Positions 18,291-27,309 of a stretch of 64,000 bases of DNA are shown here, piece after piece. The stretch comes from Sphingobium psychrophilum. GTDB lineage: Bacteria; Pseudomonadota; Alphaproteobacteria; Sphingomonadales; Sphingomonadaceae. Where the stretch lies: positions 1-64,000 of the forward strand of contig NZ_JABBFV010000010.1 in the NCBI RefSeq assembly GCF_012927105.1, read 5' to 3'. Each line of letters begins with the position of its first letter. The first letter of the stretch is position 1. The position numbers and the translations under genes were made by a program. The notes under the pieces were generated by a model, which was given only the letters and a program-made list of their open reading frames with translations, ran no database searches and had not been told where the DNA came from.

Positions 18291-19103
18291 ATGATACAGA
18301 GCTGGCCCGATCATCTCCTCCTCGTTGGTTGCGGCAATATGGCGGGGCAGATGCTGTCTCGCTGGCTCGATTGCGGCCTCGACCCCGCGCGGGTCACCGT
18401 GTTGCGCCCCAGTGGCAGGCCGGTGGCCGATGGCGTGGCGGTCGTGACCGACTATCCCGACGCGCTGCCCGCCGGAACGACCGTGCTGCTGGGGATGAAA
18501 CCCTATCAGATCGCCGCTGTCGCCGCTGCACTGGCACCGCTCTGCGCCGCCGATACGCGCATCGTCTCGATCCTGGCCGGCACGACGCTCGCCGATCTGC
18601 GTGCCCGTTTCTCCGCAGCCCGCGACATCGTGCGCGCCATGCCCAATTTGCCGGTCGGACTTGGGGAGGGCGTGACGGCACTGTTCACCGACGCGGCGAC
18701 CGCGACGCAGGCCAAGGCGGACGTCGCCGCGTTGATCGAGCCGCTGGGCCTGGTCGAATGGATTGCCGACGAAGCCCTGTTCAATCAGGTGACGGCGCTG
18801 TCGGGCTGCGGCCCTGCTTTCTTGTTCCGCTTCATCGACGCGCTGGCGCGGGCGGGCGAAGCGATCGGCATTCCCGCCGATCAAGCCGCGCGCATGGCGC
18901 TGGCGACGGTGCAGGGATCAGCCGATATGGCGGCCCGCGCCGCCGACAGTCCCGGTGTGCTGGCCGATAAGGTAGCAAGCCCCGGCGGCATGACCCGTGA
19001 AGGGCTGAATGTTCTCGATGCCGACGACCGCTTGCTGGCTCTGCTCACCGATACGCTGGCCGCGGCCCGCGACCGCGGCGAAGCGATGGCGCGCGGGGCA
19101 TAA
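18291..19103 (+). CDS. proC: Pyrroline-5-carboxylate reductase
   Basis: 270-residue enzyme for the last step of proline synthesis, reducing 1-pyrroline-5-carboxylate with NAD(P)H. The N-terminal Rossmann motif is LLVGCGNMAG. The C-terminal family signature covers SGCGPAFLFRFIDAL and the SPGGMTREGL region. The length is normal. The start lies 4 nt after the ybjN-like stop codon. Confidence 0.95.
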   Translation: MIQSWPDHLLLVGCGNMAGQMLSRWLDCGLDPARVTVLRPSGRPVADGVAVVTDYPDALPAGTTVLLGMKPYQIAAVAAALAPLCAADTRIVSILAGTTLADLRARFSAARDIVRAMPNLPVGLGEGVTALFTDAATATQAKADVAALIEPLGLVEWIADEALFNQVTALSGCGPAFLFRFIDALARAGEAIGIPADQAARMALATVQGSADMAARAADSPGVLADKVASPGGMTREGLNVLDADDRLLALLTDTLAAARDRGEAMARGA

Positions 19104-19168
19104 GGGCTGTTTCGAGGGGCAGGCTTTTGCGCTAAGGCGCGCGCTTACCGACCCCGGAGTCCGCCATA

Positions 19169-19669
19169 TTGTCCCCGGATACCCCCATCCTGCTGCTCAC
19201 CACTGGCGGCACGATCGACAAAATCTATTTCGACGCCCTGTCCGACTATCAGGTCGGCGAAACCGTTATGGCCAAGCTGCTGGAGGTCGCGCGGGTCAAG
19301 CGCCCCTTCCGTATCGAGGAAGTGACGCGCAAGGATAGTCTGGAACTGAACGACACGGATCGCGCGCTGATCTACGCCCGCGTCGCCGCGGCGACGGAAC
19401 GCCACATCGTCATCACCCATGGCACCGATACCATGACCGATACGGCCAAGCAGCTGGCCGGGATCGAAGGCAAGACCATCGTACTCGTCGGCGCGCTCGC
19501 CCCCGCGCGCTTTGGGGAGAGCGACGCCAGCTTCAACCTCGGCATGGCCTTCGCCACGGCGCAGGTGGCGGAGCCGGGCGTCTATATAACCATGAGTGGC
19601 TCTGTCTTCCGCGCCGACAAGGTGATCAAGGACCGGGCCAAGGGTGCCTTCGTGCCGATCGCGGACTGA
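19169..19669 (+). CDS. Single-domain asparaginase-like protein
   Basis: 166-residue protein matching only the N-terminal catalytic half of L-asparaginases (usually about 330 residues). The first catalytic motif is TTGGTID (T12/T15). The second is THGTDTM (T86-D87). The C-terminal dimerisation domain is absent, and the frame closes cleanly without a remnant downstream. Similar one-domain forms occur in alphaproteobacteria, so this is probably not a recent truncation. The start is a TTG at 19169, since no better start lies between it and the motif. Whether it hydrolyses asparagine is uncertain. Confidence 0.8.
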   Translation: MSPDTPILLLTTGGTIDKIYFDALSDYQVGETVMAKLLEVARVKRPFRIEEVTRKDSLELNDTDRALIYARVAAATERHIVITHGTDTMTDTAKQLAGIEGKTIVLVGALAPARFGESDASFNLGMAFATAQVAEPGVYITMSGSVFRADKVIKDRAKGAFVPIAD

Positions 19670-19747
19670 CGCAGTCGTTTCTCTACCGGAACCTTGCCGC
19701 CCATTTGCGCATTGATCGCGCAGGGTACATGTCGAGGAGGAAGAGAT

Positions 19748-19990
19748 ATGAGCGATTATCAGGAACGTCCGGTCACGACGACGACCGTAATCGAAAAGCG
19801 CAGCAGCGGCGGCACGATGTTCGCGGTCCTGTTGCTGGTTGTTGTTGTGGCGGTGGCCGCCTTCTTCCTGATCAGCAGCCAGACGAGCAAGGACAATGCC
19901 ATATCGAGCGCCGCGGGCCAGGTCGGTCAGGCCGCCAGCGATGTCGGCGATGCAGCCAAGGATGCCGCCGGCGCCGCCAAGGGCGAATGA
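19748..19990 (+). CDS. Small single-pass membrane protein
   Basis: 80-residue protein with a short polar N-terminus, one strongly hydrophobic helix (about 24-43, rich in V, L and A), then an Ala/Ser/Asp-rich helical tail. An AGGAGG-type ribosome-binding site makes the ATG at 19748 convincing. I do not recognise the family. The tail resembles those of small envelope-stress or CsbD-like proteins in composition only. A bidirectional terminator follows. Confidence 0.75.
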   Translation: MSDYQERPVTTTTVIEKRSSGGTMFAVLLLVVVVAVAAFFLISSQTSKDNAISSAAGQVGQAASDVGDAAKDAAGAAKGE

Positions 19991-20021
19991 CCGCGATCTA
20001 ATTCTGTATGATGCAGGCATG

Positions 20022-20058
20022 AAAAAGGGGCGTTCCGATCACCGGAACGCCCCTTTTT
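20022..20058. terminator. Bidirectional terminator between the small membrane gene and carD
   Basis: A perfect 16-bp stem (20022-20037 with 20043-20058) has A5 on its left and T5 on its right, so it can end transcription from both converging genes. Confidence 0.93.
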
Positions 20059-20086
20059 CTGTCTAAGCCTGACGTCGTGGGCCTGA

Positions 20087-20614
20087 TCAGCCTTCGACCT
20101 TGGCATATTTGGGCGCGGCTTCGTTCAGTATGCGCAGGATCTTCTTCAGAGCGGTCGGCTCGTCCGTTTCTTCCATCGCCGCCAGTTCGCGGGCCAGGCG
20201 GCTGGACGCCGCTTCGAAGATCTGGCGTTCGGAATAGCTTTGTTCGGGCTGGTCGTCGGCACGGAACAGGTCGCGCGTCACTTCGGCGATCGACACCAGG
20301 TCGCCCGAATTGATCTTCGCTTCATATTCCTGGGCGCGGCGCGACCACATGGTCCGCTTGACCTTGGGCTTGCCCTTGAGCGTTTCCATCGATTCCTCCA
20401 GCGTCTTGTTGGAGGACAGCTTGCGCATGCCGACGCCTTCGGCTTTGTTGGTCGGCACGCGCAGCGTCATGCGCTCTTTTTCGAAACGGAGCACGTACAG
20501 CTCCAGCTCCATGCCCGCGATCTGCTCCTTTTGCAGTTCGATCACACGGCCAACGCCATGCTTGGGGTAAACGACATAATCACCAACGTCAAAGGACAGC
20601 GCTTTGGCAGCCAT
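20087..20614 (-). CDS. carD: CarD-family transcriptional regulator
   Basis: 175-residue RNA-polymerase-binding factor that stabilises open promoter complexes, notably at rRNA promoters. The N-terminal Tudor-like domain (about 1-65, FDVGDYVVYPKHGVGRVIEL) binds the beta subunit, and the helical C-terminal domain binds DNA. The start at 20614 is the conserved MAAKALSFDVG; the frame is open 78 nt further upstream without similarity. Confidence 0.95.
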   Translation of the reverse strand: MAAKALSFDVGDYVVYPKHGVGRVIELQKEQIAGMELELYVLRFEKERMTLRVPTNKAEGVGMRKLSSNKTLEESMETLKGKPKVKRTMWSRRAQEYEAKINSGDLVSIAEVTRDLFRADDQPEQSYSERQIFEAASSRLARELAAMEETDEPTALKKILRILNEAAPKYAKVEG

Positions 20615-20859
20615 TTGATACCTTTCCAATTCGACCGGGGGACGGGCCGTCGCGGGGGCAGATGTGCAAGAGACATAAGCCGGGAGGTCCACGGCGCCAC
20701 CGTCAAGACATGAAGCGTATTCTCCAAGGCTGGACAGGGGTATGTCCGGCCGTTGGAGCGCTATTTAGCAGATTCGTAACAAAATTACCACCCCCGGACA
20801 TAGTGGCCGGGAGCGTGGCGCAAAACGGGACGCAGGATGGACGGCGCGGGCCGCCCGGA

Positions 20860-21198
20860 TCAGTTGCCGGTGCCGGGCTCGGGCGAGAAGAATTTCTCCA
20901 GCTTGCCTTCCACGCCGTTCATCTCTTCGGCATCGGCGGGCGCGTCGCCCTTGACCGTGATGTTGGGCCATTCGGCGGAGAATTTCGTGTTGAGCTCCAG
21001 CCATTTTTCCAGGCCGTTCTCGGTATCGGGCAGGATCGCTTCGGCCGGGCATTCCGGCTCGCACACGCCGCAGTCGATGCACTCGCTGGGGTTGATGACC
21101 AGCATATTCTCGCCCTCGTAGAAACAATCGACAGGGCAGACCTCGACGCAATCCATGAATTTGCAGCGGATGCAGTTGTCGGTCACGACATAGGTCAT
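20860..21198 (-). CDS. fdxA: Seven-iron ferredoxin FdxA
   Basis: 112-residue electron carrier with one 3Fe-4S and one 4Fe-4S cluster. Likely ligands are C9, C17 and C50 for the 3Fe cluster and C21, C40, C43 and C46 for the 4Fe cluster, the classic 7Fe pattern. The conserved start [13 protein letters not shown] fixes the ATG at 21198. It is likely transcribed alone or after the S4/helicase genes. The 245-nt gap to carD holds no gene I can support. Confidence 0.95.
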   Translation of the reverse strand: MTYVVTDNCIRCKFMDCVEVCPVDCFYEGENMLVINPSECIDCGVCEPECPAEAILPDTENGLEKWLELNTKFSAEWPNITVKGDAPADAEEMNGVEGKLEKFFSPEPGTGN

Positions 21199-21389
21199 TG
21201 TCAGGGCACTCTTGGCTTGGAAAAACGCGGTCCTGCTATGCTCAGGCAAGCCGAAGGTCAATGAGGATATTGTTGCCCGGTGTTTAGGACCGGTTTGGCG
21301 GCCCAGTCGACCGAAGTTCACACCGTCGCAGGACGACATTTTCCGCGTGTTGCGACGAACCTGATGATGCGATCCCTGATCGCGCGCGC

Positions 21390-21686
21390 TCACGCGCCGA
21401 TCGTCAGTTCCTCATAACAGTCCTGCGCTTCGGCCGCCGGGCCGCGGCGCGTGGGGAGTTGGATCACGCGCACCACGCACACGGCGTCGCCATGGGGGAA
21501 GGTGATGAGGTCGCCCGCGCGCACCGGCGCGTGGGCGCGTTCGATGCGGCGGCCATTCAGCCGGATATGGCCGGTTTCGGCCAGCTTTTGTGCGTTCGAC
21601 CGGCTGGAACACAGCCGGACGAACCACAGATATTTGTCGATGCGCAGGCTCGGCCCATGGCCGATGCCGGTCACCGGGTTAGCCAT
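21390..21686 (-). CDS. RNA-binding S4 domain protein (Hsp15-like)
   Basis: 98-residue protein with an S4 domain (about 15-60, [19 protein letters not shown] and HIRLNGRR). It resembles Hsp15, which binds stalled 50S subunits carrying nascent chains. It overlaps the preceding helicase gene by 8 nt, so it is translated from the same message. Confidence 0.88.
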   Translation of the reverse strand: MANPVTGIGHGPSLRIDKYLWFVRLCSSRSNAQKLAETGHIRLNGRRIERAHAPVRAGDLITFPHGDAVCVVRVIQLPTRRGPAAEAQDCYEELTIGA

Positions 21687-24465
21687 TGCGGCCGAGCAGG
21701 TCGGCAAGCCCCGCAAAGGCGTTGTTGACCGGGGCCGGGCTGCTGCGATGCGCCGGGGCGTCACCCGTGCGATCGCGCTGTTGGCGTTCGTTGCGCGGTT
21801 TGCCACCGCTACGTTTACCCTCATTCTGCTTGTCAGCGCCCGGATTGTCGCCGCGGCGGGGGCCGCGCGATTGCTGCGCGCGTTCTGGACGTGGCTTCTG
21901 CCGACCTTTGAATACCCAGTTAGCTGCATTGACGGTCGGTGCTTCAACGGCTTCGACTGGTTCCGCGCTTTCGACCGGTTCTACGCCCTCGACCGCTTCT
22001 GCGGTCGGCTTCGAGGCAGGCGCCTCCACAGGGCGGAAGCCCGCGAGGCGCATCAGTTGCAGGAAGGCGGGTTCGGACAGGCCGAGCGACACGATCTGCG
22101 GGCTGACATGGGTGAAGGCTTCGTTCTTCGCGATGGCTTCATGCGCGGTGCGGGCCATGCGTTCGGCCATGTCGATGCGCAGCATCTGATCACCAAAGCC
22201 GCGGAAGCCGGCGATACGCGCGCCCATCTGTTCGAATTTCTCGCCGGTCGGGATCAGGGTGATGCCGGGCAGCGGCAGCGGCAGGCAGGGTTTGCCGATG
22301 CGCGCGGCCAACAGGGCGGAGCGCCAGCGCGCCGCACCGGGCTTCAACAGGCCGGGATGATAAATGTCGAGCACGCCTATATCGATGCCCGCCTTGCGCA
22401 ACAAATGGCGCTGGTCCTTGTCGAGATGGCCTAGCGCCGAATCGAGATCCGTCCGCGCGATCACGCCGCCGGCATCGCCCAGTTGCGCGAATACGGCGCG
22501 GACAACGGCGGGCGTTTCAGGATCGGACGCGCTTTCGCTCATTTTGACGAGGGGGAGGAGATGCTTCTGCTTCTGCGCCTCGACCCAGGCGGTCAGGCGC
22601 GTGGCGACCTGCTTCTGGACATCCTGATCCAGGTCGAGAATCGCGCGATCCAGCCGAATTTCGGGCGCAAGCAGGTTTGGTCCCGCCAGCAGCGACGCTA
22701 CCGGCGTTTCGCCCCAGGCGATGCCCGGTGCCTGTCCTGCTTCGTCCATGAGCGCGAAATCCGTATCCACAGCGCTCACCAGTTCGTCTGCCTTCACTCG
22801 CAATACCTTTCCAAGGCGCCGTTCCGCGGCCGCCAGCAACATCTTTCGATCCTGATGTCGCGTAGCGGGATCGACCGAGAATCGGAAGCCGTCAAGTTTT
22901 CCGATCGTCTCGCCATCGACACAGACGCTCCCGTCCGCCTCCACGACGACCGGCAGGTTGCTGGCATTCTGCCCGATATCGCGCAACAGGACGGAGGTAC
23001 GCCGGTCCACGAAACGCTGCGTCAGCGCGGCGTGCAGCGCATCGGACAGCTTTTCCTCCAGCGCGCGGGTCCGTTCCGCCATCTCGGCGGGATATTCCAG
23101 CCAGTCGGGGCGATGGGCGATATAGGACCAGGTGCGCGCCGCCGCGATCCGGCCCGACAGCGTGTCGATATCGCCCTGCACCGAATCGAGTCGCGCCAGA
23201 TTCTGGGCGAACCAGTCGCGCGGGATGTAGCCATTCGCCTCCGACAGGAAGCGCCAGATGCGGTTGACCGCGCGAGCATGATGGTCCGCGCCCAGCTTCT
23301 GGAAGTCGGGCAGGCTGCTGGCCGCCCAGAGCCGCTCGACCTGACGCTTCGTCCGCACCCGCTCGATCACCAGCGGGTCTTCGGCCAGCCGTTTGAGGAC
23401 CGCGAGGTCGACCGCCTGCGGCGCGGCGCGCAATTCGGGACGGTCGGGGCGCTCCTCCAGATCGGCGATCAACTGGTCCAGCCGCTCGGTGCGGGGCGTG
23501 CCGTCGCGCCAGAACAGTTGATCGATCGGCGGGAAACGATGGGCCTCGATCGCTTCTATTTCTTCGGGGGTGAAGGCGGCGTCGCCATCCTCTCCCCCTA
23601 AGCTGCCGAATGTGCCGTCCTTGTGGTGGCGGCCTGCGCGCCCGGCGATCTGCGCCATTTCACTGACGGTCAGGCGGCGGGTGCGATGGCCATCATATTT
23701 CCGCAGCGACGCGAAGGCGACATGGGCGACGTCGAGGTTGAGGCCCATGCCGATCGCGTCGGTCGCGACCAGATAATCGACGTCGCCATTCAGGAACATC
23801 TGCACCTGCGCGTTGCGGGTGCGGGGACTGAGCGCCCCCATTACGACCGCCGCGCCGCCGCGAAAGCGCCGCAGCATTTCGGCGACGGCATAGACTTCCT
23901 CCGCGGAGAAGGCGACGATGGCGGAGCGTTTGGGCAGGCGCGACAGCTTCTTCGCACCGGCATAGGAGAGGGTCGAGAAGCGCGGGCGGCCGATGATGTC
24001 GATATCAGGGACCAGCGATTTGACGACGCGCGCGATGCTGGCGGACCCCAGGATCATCGTTTCTTCCCGGCCGCGGGCGCGCAGCAGCCGGTCGGTGAAG
24101 ATATGGCCTCGTTCCGGGTCGGCACCCAGTTGCGCCTCGTCCAGCGCGACGAAGGCGAAATCTTTCAGGCCGTTTGTTGTTACGTCGGTGTCGCGCTGGC
24201 CCTGGCTGATCGGCATCGATTCGGCGGTGCAGAGGAAGTAGCGGGCACCCGGCGGCACGATCTTTTCCTCGCCGGTGATGAGCGCGACCTGCGCCGGTCC
24301 CTTGATCGCGACGACGCGGTCATAGACTTCGCGGGCCAGCAGCCGCAGCGGAAAGCCCATCATGCCGCTGCTATGGCCGCACATCCTCTCGACCGCGAGG
24401 TGCGTCTTGCCGGTATTGGTTGGACCCAGAACGGCGGTGATGGGGGAACGGGCGAACTGGACCAT
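21679..24465 (-). CDS. SUV3-like DEAD/DEAH-type RNA helicase
   Basis: About 928-residue superfamily 2 helicase. The Walker A motif is GPTNTGKTH near the N-terminus, the Walker B region reads LDEAQ, and motif VI is QIAGRAGRHH. This is the pattern of SUV3 and its alphaproteobacterial relatives. The long C-terminal half ends in a low-complexity Glu/Val/Ala then Arg/Gly/Asn/Gln-rich tail (about the last 110 residues), likely a nucleic-acid-binding or protein-binding arm. The start is uncertain: ATG 24465 has AGGG at good spacing, while 24471, 24579 and 24720 are open alternatives; the last would overlap the divergent peptidase gene. Confidence 0.88.
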   Translation of the reverse strand: MVQFARSPITAVLGPTNTGKTHLAVERMCGHSSGMMGFPLRLLAREVYDRVVAIKGPAQVALITGEEKIVPPGARYFLCTAESMPISQGQRDTDVTTNGLKDFAFVALDEAQLGADPERGHIFTDRLLRARGREETMILGSASIARVVKSLVPDIDIIGRPRFSTLSYAGAKKLSRLPKRSAIVAFSAEEVYAVAEMLRRFRGGAAVVMGALSPRTRNAQVQMFLNGDVDYLVATDAIGMGLNLDVAHVAFASLRKYDGHRTRRLTVSEMAQIAGRAGRHHKDGTFGSLGGEDGDAAFTPEEIEAIEAHRFPPIDQLFWRDGTPRTERLDQLIADLEERPDRPELRAAPQAVDLAVLKRLAEDPLVIERVRTKRQVERLWAASSLPDFQKLGADHHARAVNRIWRFLSEANGYIPRDWFAQNLARLDSVQGDIDTLSGRIAAARTWSYIAHRPDWLEYPAEMAERTRALEEKLSDALHAALTQRFVDRRTSVLLRDIGQNASNLPVVVEADGSVCVDGETIGKLDGFRFSVDPATRHQDRKMLLAAAERRLGKVLRVKADELVSAVDTDFALMDEAGQAPGIAWGETPVASLLAGPNLLAPEIRLDRAILDLDQDVQKQVATRLTAWVEAQKQKHLLPLVKMSESASDPETPAVVRAVFAQLGDAGGVIARTDLDSALGHLDKDQRHLLRKAGIDIGVLDIYHPGLLKPGAARWRSALLAARIGKPCLPLPLPGITLIPTGEKFEQMGARIAGFRGFGDQMLRIDMAERMARTAHEAIAKNEAFTHVSPQIVSLGLSEPAFLQLMRLAGFRPVEAPASKPTAEAVEGVEPVESAEPVEAVEAPTVNAANWVFKGRQKPRPERAQQSRGPRRGDNPGADKQNEGKRSGGKPRNERQQRDRTGDAPAHRSSPAPVNNAFAGLADLLGRNG

Positions 24466-24663
24466 GGTCATCCCTATGTCGGGGAGGACAGAGCGGGGAG
24501 CAAGGGGATTATAGGGTTCCTTGGCGTTACGAGCGCCCGTCCGGCGATCGACACGCTTTGTCGCGGCCCGCAATGTCATCGCAACGTCTTTATTTGACTT
24601 TAACCCTGTGCGTTCACAACAGTCGCGCCCACGCATGGCGCGGGGGACGTTGCCAATGCAGCA

Positions 24664-26235
24664 ATGCCGACGCAGCAACGACAAAAAGCCTTTGGGGTCG
24701 CGGGTTTGTTTCAGGAACACCAGTTCGGGTCGCAGCAGGGCGGCGCATCCATGTCGCTATGGATGGCCGACGCACTGGGCCATGCGCCCGTGGCGGCGAC
24801 GAAGGACTGGCGCGCACGGCTCCGCGATTGGGCCGACGAGGTCGATCTGGTCCCGGACCTCGCCGAACGGGTTGGCAGCCGCACCTGGTTCCGCGGTCTG
24901 TTCACCTGTTTCGGCCTGTGCGCCACCGCCCTCTATCTCTCCCCCGGTTTCCAGCCGATTCCCGGCCTGCCCGGCGCGCGGCTGAGCGACGGGCATTATG
25001 ACGAAGTGCGCAGCCAGATGATCACGCCGCTGGCGCTCGGCGCGGACAGCGGCCGGCATATGGGCGCGACCGACGCGGTGCAACCGCTGCGCGAAACGCC
25101 CGAACGGCCACAGATCGAACTGAGCGCCCAGATCGGCAGCAGCGACACGCTCCCCCGCGCCCTGTCGCGTGCCGGCGTCAGCAGCGGCGACGTCGCCACG
25201 ATCACGTCCATGGTGGGCGGCGACATCAGCGAAGGCGTCAAGCCCGGCACCCGGCTCGACATCATCCTGGGCCGTCGCGTCAGCCGCGACCGGCCGCGTC
25301 CGCTGGACAAGCTTGCCTTCCGCGCGCGGCTCGACCTGGCGCTGGAACTGACGCGCGCGGCCGGCGTGCTGTCGGTCAAGCGCATCCCCATCCGCGTCGA
25401 CAACACCCCGCTGCGCATCCAGGGCGTGGTCGGCGACAGCATCTACCGCTCCGCCCGCGCGTCCGGCGCGCCGCCCAAGGCGGTGCAGGCCTTCCTGCGG
25501 GTGATCGCGGGGCAGGTCGATCTGGGCGGTATCGGCGCTGGCGATCGATACGACATCGTCACCGAATATCGCCGCGCCGAAACCGGCGACGTGGAGGTGG
25601 GTGACCTGCTCTATGCCGGGTTGAAGCGTGCGCGCGGCAAGTCGGTCGACATGCTCAAATGGACCAGGGACGGCCGCACCGAATGGTTCGAGGCGTCGGG
25701 CGTGGGCGAACGGCGCGGCGTGCTGTCCGCCCCGGTCGCCGGGCGCATGTCGTCGGGCTATGGCGCGCGGCGTCATCCGATATTGGGCTATACGCGGATG
25801 CATGCGGGCATCGATTTCGCGGCACGCTATGGATCGCCGATCTATGCCGTCACCGACGGCGTGGTCGCCTTTGCCGGGCGGCATGGCGGCCATGGCAATT
25901 ATGTCCGCATCCAGCATGGCGGCGGCCTCGCCACCGGTTACGCCCATATGAGCCGCATCGCCGCAGCGACGGGCCAGCGGGTGCGGCGCGGCCAGGTGAT
26001 CGGCTATGTCGGGTCAACCGGCCTGTCGACCGGGCCGCATCTCCATTACGAGTTGTATCGCAATGGCGCGACGGTCAATCCGCTGTCGGTGAAGTTCACC
26101 ACGACGGCGCAACTGGCAGGGGCCGAACTGGCGGCGTTCCGGGCGCGACTGGCGCAATATCAGGGGCTGCGCGTGGGAAGCCACGAAGCGTTTGCACAGA
26201 AGGCTGTGGCAGCGCCGGTGGCGTCGGGCAAGTGA
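24664..26235 (+). CDS. M23-family metallopeptidase (LytM-type)
   Basis: 523-residue envelope protein. A membrane anchor lies at about residues 77-97, followed by a periplasmic OapA/LysM-like region. The C-terminal LytM domain (about 360-480) keeps the zinc and catalytic motifs HAGID, YAHMS and HLHYE. Such proteins cut peptide cross-links in peptidoglycan or activate amidases during division. The start at 24664 is preferred because the QKAFGVAGLFQEHQF stretch looks like the conserved N-terminus of this type; ATG 24751 is an alternative. Confidence 0.9.
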   Translation: MPTQQRQKAFGVAGLFQEHQFGSQQGGASMSLWMADALGHAPVAATKDWRARLRDWADEVDLVPDLAERVGSRTWFRGLFTCFGLCATALYLSPGFQPIPGLPGARLSDGHYDEVRSQMITPLALGADSGRHMGATDAVQPLRETPERPQIELSAQIGSSDTLPRALSRAGVSSGDVATITSMVGGDISEGVKPGTRLDIILGRRVSRDRPRPLDKLAFRARLDLALELTRAAGVLSVKRIPIRVDNTPLRIQGVVGDSIYRSARASGAPPKAVQAFLRVIAGQVDLGGIGAGDRYDIVTEYRRAETGDVEVGDLLYAGLKRARGKSVDMLKWTRDGRTEWFEASGVGERRGVLSAPVAGRMSSGYGARRHPILGYTRMHAGIDFAARYGSPIYAVTDGVVAFAGRHGGHGNYVRIQHGGGLATGYAHMSRIAAATGQRVRRGQVIGYVGSTGLSTGPHLHYELYRNGATVNPLSVKFTTTAQLAGAELAAFRARLAQYQGLRVGSHEAFAQKAVAAPVASGK

Positions 26236-26240
26236 TAACT

Positions 26241-26340
26241 CCCGTTCGCCCTGAGCGAAGTCGAAGGGCATGGCTGAGCCTGCCGAAGCCACTTCGCCTC
26301 CGCTTAATATAGGGCTTCGACTTTGCTCAGCCTGAACGGT
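26241..26340. repeat. Palindromic repeat, family B, copy 1
   Basis: The outer arms are CCCGTTCGCCCTGAGCGAAG and a right arm ending GCTCAGCCTGAACGG. A second partial unit (GGCTGAGCCTGCCGAAGCC) sits inside. It directly follows the M23 peptidase stop codon. Related copies are at 30638 and 47383. Confidence 0.8.
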
Positions 26341-26427
26341 TGGGCTGTTGCGCATAAACGCCCCTTCCCGTGCATCGTCGGCTCCGTTTTTCTTGTTTTT
26401 CCGCATTCTGCGAGTCGTCGGCTGTTC

Positions 26428-26449
26428 CAGCCGCCTTCAGAATGCTCTA
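26428..26449 (+). promoter_or_regulatory. Motif shared with the dgt upstream region
   Basis: GCCGCCTTCnnAATGCTCTA occurs here and at 63370-63390, in both cases 10-11 nt before a start codon with no clear Shine-Dalgarno. The motif may be an extended -10 region of a near-leaderless transcript or part of a short repeat. A small hairpin (GGCTG/CAGCC) lies just upstream of this copy. Confidence 0.4.
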
Positions 26450-26459
26450 GGGCGCGGCG

Positions 26460-27242
26460 ATGACTGGTTCCATCACCGCCATCCTGCTCGCAGGCGCGCG
26501 CCCCATCGCCGATCCGCTGGCCATAGCCGCCGGCGTGCCGGTCAAGCCACTCGTCCCAGTCGGGGGCGAACCGATGATCAACCGCCCGGCGCGCTCGCTG
26601 CTCGACCATCCTGCGATCGGGCAGGTGATCGTGCTGACGCAGCGGCCCGACGTCTTCGCCGCTGATCCCGCCACCGCCTGGCTGGCCGATCATCCGCGGG
26701 TGCGGTTCGAGACGGGCGGGCAGGGGATCGCCTCGTCGCTGCTGGCGCTGCTGGAGACGGGCGATGTGCCGTTCCCGATCCTGCTGACCACGGCGGACCA
26801 CGTGCTGCTAGACGGCGCGATGCTCGACCAGTTTGTGGCGGAAGCCAGCGGCGCGGACATTGCCGTCGCCATGGTGGAGCGCGCGACATTGCTGGCCCGC
26901 TATCCCGATTCGCGCCGCACCTGGCTCAAATTCCGCGACGGATGGTGGTCGGGCGCGAACATCTTCTGGTTTGGCAGCAACAAGGCCCGCCCGGTGATCG
27001 CGCTGTGGCAAGAGGTGGAGCAGGACCGCAAGAAGGGCTGGAAGATATTGGCCGCCTTCGGGCCGTTCGCGCTGATGGGTGCATTGCTGCGCATCCTCAC
27101 CTTACGCGGCGGTATCGCGCGGATCGGGCTCAAGTTCGGCCTGACCGCGCGGCTGGTGGCGATGGACAGCCCGGAGGCGTGCATCGACGCGGACAAGCCG
27201 GCGGACGTGACGCTGATCGAGACGATTTTGAAGCGACGATAA
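26460..27242 (+). CDS. Nucleotidyltransferase-family protein (MobA-like GT-A fold)
   Basis: 260-residue protein with an N-terminal nucleotide-binding motif resembling AILLAGxR...KPLVPVGGEPM, as in MobA-like and sugar-nucleotide transferases, and an acidic TTADHVLL metal site. The C-terminal part (about 195-240) is unusually hydrophobic, with a likely membrane-associated helix. The substrate is unknown. It ends before a degenerate family A palindrome that faces rnhA. Confidence 0.8.
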   Translation: MTGSITAILLAGARPIADPLAIAAGVPVKPLVPVGGEPMINRPARSLLDHPAIGQVIVLTQRPDVFAADPATAWLADHPRVRFETGGQGIASSLLALLETGDVPFPILLTTADHVLLDGAMLDQFVAEASGADIAVAMVERATLLARYPDSRRTWLKFRDGWWSGANIFWFGSNKARPVIALWQEVEQDRKKGWKILAAFGPFALMGALLRILTLRGGIARIGLKFGLTARLVAMDSPEACIDADKPADVTLIETILKRR

Positions 27243-27249
27243 GCAAAGA

Positions 27250-27299
27250 GCGCCACAGTTGGCGCTTCTCATTTCACGACTGCGCTCGAAACGAACGGA
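27250..27299. repeat. Degenerate palindromic repeat, family A, copy 2
   Basis: A small perfect hairpin (AGCGCC/GGCGCT, 27250-27267) replaces the left half. The right half still matches family A, ending CGCTCGAAACGAACGG. It lies between convergent genes and may terminate both. Confidence 0.65.
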
Positions 27300-27309
27300 T
27301 GCGGGAGGA

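Noticed and set aside
19691-19715. EcfG-like promoter before the 80-residue membrane protein
   Set aside because: GGAAC is present but no CGTT/GTT occurs 16-17 nt downstream.
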